From positions 7,502,001 through 7,566,000 of the forward strand of contig OZ316892.1 of NCBI GenBank assembly GCA_973895155.1: a stretch of 64,000 bases of DNA, in the 5' to 3' direction. Below the pieces are notes generated by a model. The model was not told the DNA's origin. It did not search any database and worked only from the letters and a program-made list of their open reading frames with translations. The DNA is from Marsupella aquatica. Lineage: Eukaryota; Marchantiophyta. Of this stretch, positions 13,429-26,032 are shown in pieces (within the stretch, counting starts at the first letter, position 1; every line of letters starts with the position of its first letter). Position numbers and translations under genes: made by a program.

Positions 13429-15402
13429 AAATAAGCAGGAAACTGAGCTAGCCAGGACCAATTTTGAGAGTGTCAAAAGCCATGTGTGAACCCAATTTTT
13501 GGGTGGGATTTGTGTAGAAGGGATGAACACCTCTAGCATGATTTGACCTTGCAATCTGGCCTGCCCCAGTAAGCTGGTTCTGCTATTGACACATTTATTT
13601 CAATACTTGGGTGGGCAGTGGGCCGTTGGCAGGCCTCCCTAATGAGTAATGTGGTTTCCCTCGAATAGTTCATGTGGCCACTGGTGACATGTGACCAGAA
13701 GGTCTCAAGTTCAATCTCTGACCAGACACTTTTGTTTCCAGGAATTGCTTTACTTGAACCTCCAACTTAGACCCATTTGGGGTGTGCCCAATACTCATGG
13801 TTTAATGACCCATTCCAAGCATCAAAAGCTTACTTAGTTTCACTACATTGTCACTCTTGGTTGCTGAAAATGCATAATTATGTTGCCACTCTTTTTAGTT
13901 TAATTTGACATTATTTTTTCACTGTAAGTTGGCTAACAAGTAAACTCTCTCTATCAGAGAGTCAACATTGGGTTCTTTATGCTGGCCACAAGACACTCCA
14001 ACCCTCAACATTGGGTTGGGTCTCTTACTCTGCTTCTGCCGCAACTCTGTCTGCCCCTTCCTTGTTGGCTGCCCCGGTCCTCAATCCCCCTGGTCGAGGG
14101 TGGGCTAGGGTGTTGATGTTCAGTTGAAGATGATGACAACCATCCAGTGATGAAAACTGGCAAGATGTTGACCGATGGATCATCCCAAACTATCTAAAGT
14201 TATTTTACTTAACTAGCGATGGAAAAAGGTCAATGTACAACCTACTGAAGTGTTAGAATCCCTTCCAAGCTTGAACTCTAGGTCACGGCCTGCATAATGT
14301 CCATGTGTTTGGAGGTACTCCCAATATTTCAGCAAACAACAGGTAACCAAGTAAGTTACTACAAATACTGGCACATAGAGGCAGACACATTGCAAATTCT
14401 CCTTTGTGTGGACAGCTTGCTGAAAGGGAGAACTTCCCCTTACAACATAAGAAGGTCTCAGTAACGTGAGTTGCAACAACCCTCACCAGCTACCCTTTTG
14501 GTAAAAATCAGCCAATAAAATTATACTTGATTCCATCCAAGCATCTTGTCAAAAATTGCAGTCTATGGGAGCTTGGGCAGTGGAAGATGTGGACCATAAA
14601 TCAAGAGACAAGGAGAGGATGCAACATGGATTGTAAACCACGAGACACAAAGTTATACTGTAAAGAATCAGGTGAAAGGAAGTATCATGAACCAAAAAAA
14701 CCAGGGACTGTAAATTCTCGCACCGACACGAATTGACTCTGTCATGAAACTCTGCTTGCGATGGTGGGGCAGTGCTGTGAACTCAGAGTTTTCTCATTTG
14801 AAGTTGTCTCATTCTGCTACAGCAGAACTGCTGGTGACTTGGAGCAAAGCACATAGGGTTGTTTCATTTTGCTCCAACCAAACTGCTGGTGACTTAGAGC
14901 CAAGCATCACCCAAAGCCCTGTTGGCAGTTTGAAGCCCTATTCTTATCCTGAATAATTCAACTGAGAGATGATGCTCAACTGGCCCTAGATCAATGCAAG
15001 ATGACCCTCAACTCAGCCTAGATCTGTGCCAGATGACCCTCAACTCACCCTTGATCCATGCCCCTAACTAAGAGTGGACTCACCCCGATTTGGTCACATT
15101 GCCGATGGAGATAACTGGTAAAGCATCCTCCAAAAGTACCTTTAAGTTGGAATTTTGGATATCCACAGCCGGATTCGTGTAGCTGATATCCTTTCCAATG
15201 ATCACCCTATTTGAGCCTCTCTCTACGAAGGAATAGAAAGAAAGAAAGGTGTGAATGGAGTTGTGTAGACACAGAGCCAGGGTCTAGCAATCCGCAAACT
15301 CAAACAATTGGAGTGGGAAGTTGACAAAGAGCTCTATATTCCTTTCGGAGCTTGGAGAAACCATTGTGAATGTTAGGGACTTCGGATTAAGGAAAAAAGG
15401 GA
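10691..15402. other. Gene-poor stretch with simple and diverged repeats
   Basis: No supported gene in 4.7 kb. It contains a 16-base poly-C run (11165-11180), a pair of related blocks at about 12040-12490 (shared CTTAATTTTT..AGG, TGGCTA and AGGATAACC/AGGATGACC), a (TC)n microsatellite, and short duplications at 14790-15060 (GAACTGCTGGTGACTTGGAG and AGATGACCCTCAACTCA units). Confidence 0.45.
13374..13426. repeat. (CT)n microsatellite, about 26 units
   Basis: An uninterrupted CT run of 53 bases. It produces a spurious Arg-Glu repeat in a minus-strand reading frame. Confidence 0.97.
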
Positions 15403-17959
15403 GTGGGCATGGCAGGAGCAACAGCAGCTCTAGTAGTTGGAGCATCCGTTCCTTTGTCATCATTGCCAAGGAGCTATGGTGCAACCACGTCCCTGACACG
15501 GGATAGGGGAGTGAGAACTTGCAGCAGCACTCGCTGTAGTAGCAGAAGCGGCAATGGCAGATATTACGTCGCAGCTCGTTTGGGACAGCGTCCACCAGTA
15601 ATTTCGCCAATTACATGCTCAGGTGAATGAATTTCCTTCCCAATTGGGTTATTTCTCCGCAACGCTGGCTACACGGCGACTTAGTTTGTTGTCGATGTCG
15701 TCCCCCTTGGTATGGAATTTCTGGAGGCATTCCCCAGCAGGAGCTCTGAGATGGGTTGCTGCTCCCTCAGACGGAATTGCGATATTTGGATGAGATTTTG
15801 AAAGGGCTTGAATTCTGTAGGAGGTTTAGAGTTATCTCCCCGAAGTCTCATGCTGAAGCCTCGCGTCTACGTGAGTCGATGGGAAGATTCTCGAAGTCTA
15901 GGAGATGGCCAAGGTTGAGAAAAGCTAGAGACTTTGGGTTAGTCGGCTGATGGAGGAGCTGACAGAACTTCTCACCGATTATGGTGCTCACGTTTTTTAA
16001 TTCCACTGCTCTCGAACTTGATTGCCACCGGCTCTACTTCGAGTGCAGTTCTATTTCTGCTCTGCTAGGAGGTGTATTGTTTAATCGTTGAGATCGTAAT
16101 GGGGTTATTTCTACCAGAGTTACCTGTTTCACTGTTTTTAGGACCTTGCTCATACTGTTGAAGAAAGTTCTCTAAATTCTGCAGCATACTTGGGCTGTAA
16201 GAATTTACTCTCGCTCTGACCATCTCGTTCCCGAAATTCGTTTGCTTTGGTTTCCGTTTTATAGCAGTGATTTTTTGTTGGAACTAATCAATATTGAGGC
16301 GAACGATGCCCATATATTAAGGTCTTACTATATTGTTGTTGGGTAAGGTTTCTGTAGATTGTGGTTCAAGGAATAGAAATATGCACACTGCAGTGAACGT
16401 ATCCGTTTACTGGTTTAAAGACCTATGTCCAGCATTTTGAAATGTCTTCAATGTAGGGGTTGGTAAGAAAATTTGGTTTAAAGTCATTTGGCCCCCGAAC
16501 TTCTCGTTTCCCTGAAACCAACTTTCCTGACTTAAAAATTCTGGGAATGATTCAAAATTTAGGAGAAAATATTTCAGATGGGTATTTAATAGTGCTCTGG
16601 TTAGTCGAAGTCATTCTGGACTGTCCTTCAACGAGCTACCTAAATTCTCAATTTCACACACCGTTGTTAATGGAGACTGGTGTGAAGCATTCTGTAAAAA
16701 TAATTGGCTGAATTTGGACCTCATACACACCGTTTGTATCTGAACGCAGCTGTGGTGCAGGCCACCGAGACGGTGTTAACTGAGGCACTACCGGGCGAGG
16801 TTGAGACTCCTGATCAAGGAGCAGCATGGAAGGGATTCGTAGAGCGTGTATCTGGTGAGTGGGATGGGTATGGAGCAGATTTTAATTTCCTTGGTGAGCC
16901 ATCTGAGTTACCTTCCCAAGTGGTGCCAGATGCGTTCAGGGACTGGGGTGTTGAAGTTTATGATTGGCAGACCATGTGCCCCACATTAGGGCAAGACGAG
17001 CCTGAAATTCTAGGCTACAAGGTGATTAGGTTGCTCCCTACTGTTGGCTGTGAAGCTGATGCTGCTACCCCCTACTGCATTGAAGACAAGGAATTTGTTA
17101 CAGCACTTACATATGCTTTCCATGCTAATGGCTCTTACAATGCTGTATGGCCCGGAAAGGGAGTTGTGAGGAACAATCCAGACCCTGGAAGAACTGGAAA
17201 GATTGTGGTTCGGAACACAGATAGTACAAATGAATGGGAGGTTGAGCACTGTCTTGTGAAGGAAGAAGGATCCAGTAGAAATAGAACGAGGATTCTTCAG
17301 CAATTTTGGGTCGACAACACCAAAGTCCCTCAGCTCAAGAATATCACGGTGTATATTGAGCAATGGGATGGTCCCTTCAGGAACGGGGAATCTCTGGGGG
17401 GTTGTTCCACAAGTGGATCTGGATTTGCAACAACGGACATTTTACAGCCTACGAGCTTGGCCGGTAGCTGGCGCGCTGACAGCTTCGTTACGAAGGATGG
17501 CGAGCCTTCACCAAACCTACTAACGTCCGAGGGATCCAGAGACGTGGAAAGACCTCAGGCCGAAGAATTTGTTGCTCTTCCAAAAAACTTGTGGTCTTCC
17601 GTGAAGGCGTCTGAGGGGGCGGCCTCCTACACTATAGAGGCTGGCTGGCTGTTGAACCCTGAACAGATAATCGTTTCTAGCATTGAATATCTACCCTCGG
17701 GTGACTTCCAGGTGAGATTAGTATACTTTTTATAAGTTGGCCATCAGATTCCACTGCTTTTGACAGTAGAGGAGAACCGTCATTTCCTGAAATGTGGGCT
17801 GAGTCGTCCAACATTCTGTGTAACATCTTTAGATGTTTGGTGCTCTGGAGGTTTAGGGGGACATCATCTGTAATGATCGCAAAGATTGACAATGTGCTTG
17901 TTTATATGCTCTCCGCTGTGTCCCAGGCTTCCAGCATCAGGTTTGAGCAGAGAAGGTGA
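15403..17959 (+). CDS. Plastid-directed 404-aa protein, function unknown (3 exons)
   Basis: Exons 15403-15622, 16750-17711 and 17927-17959 join at GT-AG sites with matching phases (1, then 0) and total 1215 nt. Exon 1 encodes about 73 residues rich in Ala, Ser, Thr and Arg with almost no acidic residues (MGMAGATAALVVGASVPLSS onwards), which is typical of a chloroplast transit peptide. The mature part has WKGFVERVSGEWDGYGADF, then a region with YKVIRLLPTVGCEAD, then a beta-rich stretch with VYIEQWDGPF and GSWRADSF. That layout resembles lipocalin-like proteins of the DUF3598 sort, but I do not recognise it with confidence. The short last exon encodes ASSIRFEQRR. If exon 2 were not spliced it would end at VRLVYFL. 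The role is probably in the plastid; nothing nearby hints at a pathway. Confidence 0.8.
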
Positions 17960-20262
17960 GAATTGAAGTGATACATCATTATCTGAAGAGCAAGGTGATA
18001 AGGTGCTGATGGTCCCCTGATACTTTCGTCACACGTAACTTAAGTATTACGATTTTGCAATCCAACACACATCTGTTAACTCGAAGCTTCTCATATCAGA
18101 ACTCGTCTAGTCTGCAAAGGTCTTGGAGAATAAATCATCTGCACAAGAAGGCTTTGAAGAGGAGAGGCTTTGCGATTTATGAGTGATAAGTTGATACTAG
18201 AGAGATTTCTGCAGTGTTCGTGTGCCAGTTCTACACGGAATCAAATTGTGATCCAGGTTGCAGGATATTTCCAAGTAAATTGAGGTGCTTGTGCTTAATA
18301 TTGTAAGCATGTCAAAAGCGGTATTCACCTAAGAGACTCGGTTCGTTCCATTTTGAAATTTGGTTGATCGCTTTCCATCAGAGAAAGCTTGGAGGAATAA
18401 GTCTTAATAGTGTATGACCCTATTTTCATGCATCATGTTAAGGTTTGCCATGTAACATAAAGCCAACGCAGACAAAATGCCTCGTTCTCCACGGAAGGTA
18501 TTTTGTTCTGGAGTTTCGCTCAACATAGACAAGCTTTAGCTCATGGGGTATTGGGTTGTGCACCAGATGTCCTGTTAAGGTTCGCCATGTAATACAAAGC
18601 CGCGGCAAACCAAACTCCTCGTTTCTCCACAGTATGTTGTTCTGGAGTTTGTACTCAATATGGACAAGCTTCAGCTCATGGGGTTCTGGATTGTGCACCA
18701 AATATAATAGATTGCCATCATCAGATTAAGAGAAGATGGGAAGGACAAGCAAGCCAGCAGTCAGATGTGGAAGTATTATTTCTATTGGCGTTATGCGAGA
18801 ACAATGCCTAGACTTTGTGCAACTTCAGTGCAAAGCCTTCGTCATCAGAGGTCGTTGAATGCACTTGGCAGCCATCAAATTGAAGTAGTTCCTTGCTGAT
18901 TTTTACTGGTTTTCACATTGATAACATTTGCAGGACAACTATGTGAATTTCATCTCATGAATAAATGCCTAGGCAGTCCAGGGGGATGTTTTGTAATCTT
19001 CCCTGAGCATCAAAGCTTACAATCATCAGGTTCGTAACTGCCTATATAGGGATTGGAGGTATTGAAGCCCTGAATTAAGTGATTCTGTTGCTTCAAAGCG
19101 TGTTTTTTTTTTCGTTTTGGTTGTGGGTGGATGATGAGGACTTAGGTGAGTGAGCTTTTACACCACTGATGTGGAGCTGCCACCTTAGTGGAACTGAAAA
19201 CCTACCTGATTCTTGGGTCCTTGTTTCTGGTTGTGACTGCATTGACCAAACGAATGCCACTGATGAGTAGATCATTGTTGAGGGTGTTGTTCTGCATTTC
19301 TTATTTGATGGGGTAATATTTTGACCTGATCCGAAGTATGAACATATCTGATCGTTGCTCAGAAGAACGTATGAAAAGATCTCTAATTTCAGCGATTCCT
19401 TGTAACTTTTCATCGTGCCTTTGTCCAAAAGAAGAGACTCTATGAAGCTGCTACGTGTTCGTTGAGCTATACAGTACTTGCTTTTCTACGCCGTGCATTT
19501 TCTCGTAGTACAGCTCGATAATCTCTCCTTGCTTTGTTCTTTGAATCCTTTCGGCTCACCACATTCATAAATACAAGAACTCACATGCTCCAGAAACCTT
19601 CAAAACTGAAAAGAAACGATTATTCAAAGCCACCAGCAGATGGCGTAAACAATTCCGTTGATGGCTTCTGTCCAAGATCCTTAATATCAATTAACAAGCA
19701 TCTCTTCCACAAGTATCTCCTGTTGTATTAATGAACTAAATAGGCCGTTCATAAAACCACCTCTACAAAACATGCCCATTCCTTTGTGGCGAGGAACATC
19801 TAAGAAGCGTGACGCATTGTTCCAGGCCTCGATTGGATAGCATCGAACAGATTTCCCAAGAGGTTACAGATCTCCGAACCCTTTAATTAAACATGCACTA
19901 CATATAGTCGACAGAAAAGTAAATCCACACCTCAGCCGTAGAGAGGGAAGGAGACAGCCTCGATAACAAAGAACTCCATGGAAATGACTGGGACGTCCAT
20001 TAGTTGGAACCGAATCATATCGTGTGTGCAGCGTTCATCTGCAATCTTCAGCATACATTAGATAGCCCCAAGCCTGTCAATATCATTCCACCGTGAACCT
20101 GCACAACGTATGGATGGTCAAGCAGTTTGCCGACGCATAATTCTCCTTCAGACAAACTTACGACTACGGAAGCAAAATGATGGAAAGAAATGCACCAAGC
20201 CTACCTTCAGAAGTCTTTCCCTAGCATGTCAAAATTGCGTTAGAAAGTATGATAGCTGCAAA
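17960..20262. other. Intergenic, one tandem duplication
   Basis: Downstream of the 404-aa protein. Apart from the duplication at 18437-18710, I see no coding region or mobile element with recognisable ends. Confidence 0.4.
18437..18710. repeat. Tandem duplication of about 137 bp
   Basis: Copies at about 18437-18573 and 18574-18710 both begin with GTTAAGGTT(T/C)GCCATGTAA, contain TGTTCTGGAGTTT, and end in GACAAGCTT(T/C)AGCTCATGGGG followed by TTGTGCACCA. They are about 80% identical by eye. An ORF on the minus strand simply reads through both copies. Confidence 0.8.
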
Positions 20263-21218
20263 TCATGCCACTGCGATGACAACTCCTCCTTTCTCTGTTG
20301 ATATCTTTTCCGCGGTATTCTTCTCGGATTTACCATCCTTCTCTTGAAAATCTTCCTGGAAATTGAACAAGACTTGATCAGCAAAGCGGAGGCTTTATTC
20401 TCACCGGAAAAGATGGAACGGAAAACAATCTTCCCCCACCTGAGCGGAACCCATTAAACCTAGATAAGGCCACACTTCCCTTCGTATAATGTTACTGTTT
20501 CAGGCCCATAGTGAATTAAATTTTGAAGTTAAACCAAGCAGAAAGGTTCAGAAAACATTCTCTCACCTGGTTGTAAACGACTGTGATATAGAGAGAGCAA
20601 CTCGGACAGCGGGCTATCTCTTCCCCATTCTTCAGATCGGCCTGTAAATAGAAACAGTCATAATATACTCCAAACTCAATTCGTGAGGCACTAGACTGTG
20701 CCTGATCATTGCAAGCAATTCTGCCACTACAATGCAGCTAGACATACAACATCGGCAAAAGGACCAACAAGCCTCAATATAAACTCTTTAATCTAAGTCC
20801 GCCTAAACTCTTACGGCATTTGTTTTTCGGTGCGAATCATCCTGGAACCTCGACAAATCCAAGGACACGGTTCCGAAACGAACTGAGGGGAAATCATATT
20901 GTAAGAAGCAAAATGATTTATTGAATTCTTAAGACACAACCACACATGAATTGAGAATTGTGTCCCAATTGCATAAGCTTTACTTGCAACTGCTTAAACT
21001 GTGACTCAAGTTCCAAAAAGCATAAGTTCCAGTTGCAAAATAGAATCGAAGCAAGAAATAGGCACTTTTCGCATCCTGGTTAGAACCTACCTTGACGTCC
21101 ACAGGGAGCGACTCACCTTGGTAATCATGAATAGGTCGCCGCACGGGCAGGGATACGTGAAGGCCTTCAATTCCTCATTCCACTCCATATCCTCAACTTC
21201 CACATCGTCGTACGACAT
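20263..21218 (-). CDS. DPH3: DPH3, CSL zinc-finger protein of diphthamide synthesis (3 exons, 89 aa)
   Basis: Exons 21218-21117, 20641-20567 and 20355-20263 are all in phase 0 with GT-AG borders and end at TGA. The protein starts MSYDDVEVEDMEWNEEL, carries the CSL zinc-binding cysteines as YPCPCGD (exon 1) and CPSCSLYITVVYN (exon 2), and ends with a short acidic-lysine tail. The length matches the family (80-90 aa). DPH3 carries iron and electrons to the DPH1-DPH2 radical-SAM enzyme in the first step of diphthamide formation on elongation factor 2, and also supports Elongator-dependent tRNA modification; it acts in the cytosol. All four Zn ligands are present and no damage is visible, so I take the gene as functional. 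Confidence 0.97.
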
Positions 21219-21688
21219 GCTGCCGGTCGATGGAGCCCCACAAGTCCTCTAAGCTTTACAGACTGTACAATCCGCACGAAACTCTTCTTAGTCAATTGAG
21301 TCATGCAAAAACTCCACAGACTGAACCATCCGAAATTCTGGCCCGTGAAATTAATATTTCCTGCAGAGAATTTATAGCCGCACATTGTGGAATTAAAACT
21401 CACACTCAGCCACTTCGCCCGATTCAGTGCCTTTCCAACAAACATCCAGCCAAGCGGAGTCACTCACCTTTTAAATATCTCCTTTAGGTAGGATGTTCCT
21501 AGAACTCTCGGAACCAAATCAACTCGTGAACATGTAGGACCTGAACTGCAATTGACAATTTCGTGAAAATTCAATTACTTCTCAACTCAGAATCGTTTGA
21601 AATAGGTTTCGATGGGTACATCTCGGCATTCAAGCAGACATCTGACCGATAAAAGTCACTCACTTTTAAATCTTCCACCAAACCCTAA

Positions 21689-22193
21689 TCAGTCAATAAG
21701 CCAGTCGGCCTCCAGACTCCACATGCCGAACAATCCACACAACAGGCGGAGCACAATAAGCACCAGAGCTACCACGACGGCTAGCCCAACAGTGGCGTGA
21801 CCTACGAGGCGCCTCTCATCCCCCTCAAGTGCGTTGCAAGCTGCTCGACCGCAGCCGAGCTCCGAAAGAACGCACAGACATAACGCTCTGGACGTCTGGA
21901 TGACGATTTCAGCAGCGGCGTCTCCATCGCCGCGCATGATATTTGCTCACCAAGAATTGCAATCAAATCCCAGAAGAGAAGCGTGGGGGTGAGGAGGAAA
22001 TCAATGTTCTTACATAATTGATTGCATCCGCAGAAGAAGCTCTGATGGTCGGGTTTACTTCGTCGTCGTCGTCCACGATTGTGATTCTTCGGCCGAACAA
22101 TCTGCTGAAGTATTCACAGTGCACCGCGTTGATCTCACAACCGTGTTGATCTGTCGCAACTGTGGTGAACTGTGTCGTCCCTCGAGAGCCCAC
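21689..22193 (-). CDS. Possible small membrane protein upstream of DPH3 (uncertain)
   Basis: Two minus-strand reading frames lie head-on behind DPH3. 22193-21963 starts MGSRGTTQF and has a possible donor after ADAINY. 21937-21689 encodes an 82-aa product with one likely membrane segment (GLAVVVALVLIVLRLLCGL). They could be exons of one gene or the DPH3 5' UTR region. No family is recognised and no splice pair is proven. Confidence 0.25.
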
Positions 22194-23727
22194 TGGCGAA
22201 CTGCGTTCCAGTCCTCTTAGAGCAGAAGGGCCGGCGTTGGACTCAGTTCGAGTATCCCCACCGGTTGCACTATCCGTGACAGGGTATTGGGGTCAATGCT
22301 TAGGGCTAGGTTCCATGGGCCAGGGGCAGGGAGTAGGATCACTCCCTCTGACACCTCCCTGGGTCCCAATTATTCCATATGCCAATAGGTACATACTATT
22401 TTAAATGTATGAATTTTGAATTTTAGAGCCAATGAGAATGCACTGTACTTTGGCTACATAGAAAGGGGGGGGGGGGGGGGGGAGAGGTGCTGTTAGAGTT
22501 TAACAGTGAGTGTGAAGGAAAATCATACTAGTTACTCCCTACTACCGACTTTGCGCATTACTCACTCTCTGGAAAATCTGTGATCTTATCCGATCAAATA
22601 TGCTGACACGCATGTGCCCTCTTCACTCCGGGCCCCATAGAACCTTGCCCTTCGGGCTTCTCAAACCTTCAGGTCGGCAAAAAGATCCCTAACCCAAAAG
22701 TACAGTCATCTTAGATCACAAATGGTTGGACAAGCTTTTGCAAGTCCCTAACCCAAAAGTACATCTTGGATTGCAAGTGGTGAGACAAACTTTTGCGAGT
22801 CCGTCACCTTAGTTTTGGGAATTAAAATGACCTTGACTGTGCCAGAGGCAAAATTGATAGGACAAGCTTTTGCAAGTGTGCCACTTCAGTTTTGGGAAAA
22901 CTACCTTGGGTGTGACCCGAGGCAAAACTGATAGGTTTGAGATGCCCTAACAGTGAGATGTAATGATGCGGTAGCTGGTGGCCGGGGTACAGACTGAGTT
23001 TATCTTACAGATTGCCTCACCAGGCACTATGAGTGATGAGCTCCCTCTCAATGAGAGGACTTAGGGGCAAGTGGCAAGGATGCCCCATTTTGAGCACTCC
23101 CATTGGTGTTAAACCACACCTGCCCCTATAAAGGGCTACGGGGTAACTCCCGGCTCTCATTCTAAAGAATACAAGTTCAGAAATGGACTTTGAACTCCAC
23201 AAAAGATGCTGACAATCTGCAAAACTTTTTTTTAGCAAGTACTCCACAAAAGGTGCTAGTGTTTCACCTTTTATGGTGAGTAGTGAGACATGGAATGAGG
23301 CTTTTATAGTGACAGGTGTGGTTCAAAAATCCGTGCCATTGGGGAGTTAGCAAGCCAGTTTGGCCCCTGCCATTGGGGTTTGTGAAAGGCCTGTCCCCAC
23401 CTGTCCAGTCTTTTGCAAACCACAAAGGCTGAAGCCTCAGTGCACTTGCCATTGCCGGGACATTAAAGACTGGGAAGGGCAATTGCTTAGTTGTGGAACG
23501 CAGAACTAGATGTACCCTAGATATTCTTGCCCCCTGTTGATATATCTCTTCCTTGTGTTGTTTTTGGACTTAGTCAAGATTCATGTTTGTCAATGAATTC
23601 CATGCCCCCAACTAAAGTGCTCATCTGAACGCAGAAAATTTAGCAAAATTGTGTTTCTTGTAGAAAAGGCTCTCATTCTGTCCATTGACAACCTTGTAAG
23701 TAGTTATGTAGTTGAGCTCCCTTCAGC
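22194..23727. other. Intergenic with poly-G run and short repeats
   Basis: Contains an 18-base G run (22465-22482) and repeated phrases at about 22690-22940 (CCCTAACCCAAAAGTACA, GACAAGCTTTTGCAAGT, GAGGCAAAA(C/T)TGATAGG). No gene is supported. Confidence 0.45.
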
Positions 23728-26032
23728 TCATTATATAATAAATTCACGGAGACTAGTCCTTGCTTTGTCATTAAATGCACCTCGGTTCTCCCCCACACCT
23801 CACCGGAAGACCCTCCTCATTTTTGTGTCACAATTCAGTTTCAGGCCAGCCTTTTTGGGTTCCCTCGTTGCCCCTGCCCATCCTATGTCTGGGCAGCCCT
23901 TAAAATCACACCCTTCCTGCCCAACACCCCACCTCCCCACCTGAAGACTCTCCTCATTTTTGTGTCACAAGTCAGTTTCAGGCCAACCTTTTTGGGTTCC
24001 CTCGCTGCCCCTGCCCATCCCATGCCTGGGCAGCCCCTAAAACCCCACCCTTCCAGCTGCTGACTGTTTGTTGAGTAGGGGTGGTGAACAAAGTTGCCAT
24101 GACACGAAGGAGTGTTTACGGCAAGCATCTACTCTTTCCCTTATCCCCTTTCTATGTCTTTCCCCAATTTCTCCAAAGAATAGTCTTCCTTGAACTTTAG
24201 TAAGGTGAACCAATGGTTTGGGTGAAATCCGGGTGCCTTGCCGATGCTATTGGGTGCTATTTTTTAAAATTTGTTTTTTGCAGTTAAATCAAGTGGCCCT
24301 TAAACCATTCTTTGATGCTATTTTGCCAAAAACCTTTGTGGAAATATTCATGTTAGACTTGAGCTTTTCGTTGGTGTTATTTTTGTGAAAGTTTTTTTCA
24401 GATGTGAGCATCTAGCTAGAGCATTTCAGGCAATTTACACAATGTCACTTAAATGGTAATTTTTATTGTTTAGCTTAGTACACAATGCACTAATTGAATT
24501 CAAAGGCATCAATTGATTCATAAAAATGAGCACTAGGATGCATATAGTAACAAATGTAAAAGCAGTTATATGACCTTAAAATATGAGCTCAATGTTGGTG
24601 AAACAACCACAAAATTAGCTATCAAAATCATATCACAATTCACATCTCTATGTTTACTCAAAGTGACACAAAAGAAACTTTCACAAAAAGAACTTGGTGT
24701 GTTTAGGAAATACTCACGTTGGACTCCTTCTTTTGGCAAAATAGCATCAAAGAATTGTTTAAATCACACATGATTTATTTGCAGAAAACAAATTTAAAAA
24801 AATAGTACCCAAAACCATTGACTTGCCTTACTAAAGTTCAGGTAAGACTATGCTTTGGAGAAATACTTTCAGGTGTGAGTACTGCCAAAAACTTTGAGAT
24901 GGAATAACTAAAGAGAGTAAATATTAGGTACCTTAAAGTAGTACTTACCTTGCACAAGTATTTCAACACATGAAAAAAATGAATATGGGAGTGACAAGGG
25001 CTAAATACTTTGTACATATGTTATCTATTTATTTTAAGCAAGTGTACACTTAAAATTGCTTCTAGAGAGTACATTTGGTGGACTGATGTAGATAATTGTA
25101 GGACTATGTTACAATTAAAAATGCAGAAAAGAATCACTGACACAGGTCATGAGAAAGGGTTGCAGGGACAAGCCAGGGGCCCCATTAAGTGTATTTGAAA
25201 AGTGAGTGGCTAGTCACGAATATCTTTACCTAGAGGGGACCCATCAAGTATTTTTCTGGCGCTTTTTGTGATCGATTAGTTTCTGCCTTGAAATTCCTTT
25301 CTTTGTCTTTTCTCAACTCCATTTATTTCTCAACCAAACCAGACTTTTTGACATCCTTTGATTCATGCCAGAAATTTTTGTCTGTAGGGTTGTAGTTATT
25401 TTAGTCATTTTTGCAGTTGTTTGGACTCAGGCTTATTTTGGCTCTTTAATCTTACAGAGGTTAGGCTAATGTTTTCACCCCTTTATTGAGTCACTTGCCT
25501 TTGGTATCCTGTTTCCTAGTTTGACATTTTTTTTTCTTTGGAAATGTCACATATACATTCAACCAGATAGTTCTTTTCTGGAATCTGAGATAATTTTGTT
25601 CCCACAAAAGAGACCTCAATGCAACCACACTCAATGCTGAGAGGAATTCCTGCCTGAAAAAAATTATGTTTGTAGGGAGGGTTTAGTTCTTTTTGCAATT
25701 GGTGGCTGCGCTCGCCTTATTTGGCTCTTTGGTCTTGGGTTTTATTTCCATGTTTCAAACTTTCAAAATACAGTTAGAAAAATCTGACTAATGACCAGAG
25801 AGCGGGCCAGAGAACCCATTATTTAAAATAAAAATATAAAAATAAAAATATAGAAATAAGGGCTGCCCAAGCATGAGATGGGCAGGGGCAGCCAGGGGAC
25901 CCGAAAAGGTTGGCCTGAAAAAAGTGGGACAGAAAAACGAGGAGAGTCTTCCGGTGAGGTGTGGGGGAAAACCAAGATGCATTTAATGACAAAACAGGGA
26001 CTCGTCTCCCTGAATTATAATAAGGCATCTCA
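23728..26032. mobile_element. Nested inverted-repeat (foldback) structure, possible long-TIR DNA transposon
   Basis: Outer arms 23728-23905 and 25857-26032 are inverted copies; both include TTTGTCATTAAATGCA, CCCCCACACCTCACCGGAAG and TTGCCCCTGCCCATC, with some divergence. Part of the left arm is also tandemly repeated at about 23936-24045. Inner arms 24168-24396 and 24675-24863 are inverted copies sharing TTTCTCCAAAG, GAACTTTAGTAAGG and TTCTTTGATGCTATTTTGCC. The right side is about 700 bp longer than the left, consistent with an insertion. No transposase ORF and no clear target duplication are visible. It could be a Mutator-like or foldback element, or a locus making hairpin RNA. Confidence 0.6.

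Noticed and set aside
18437-18701. Minus-strand ORF with HNP.PHELKLV repeated twice
   Set aside because: The two protein repeats are just the two DNA copies of the tandem duplication; no other evidence of coding.
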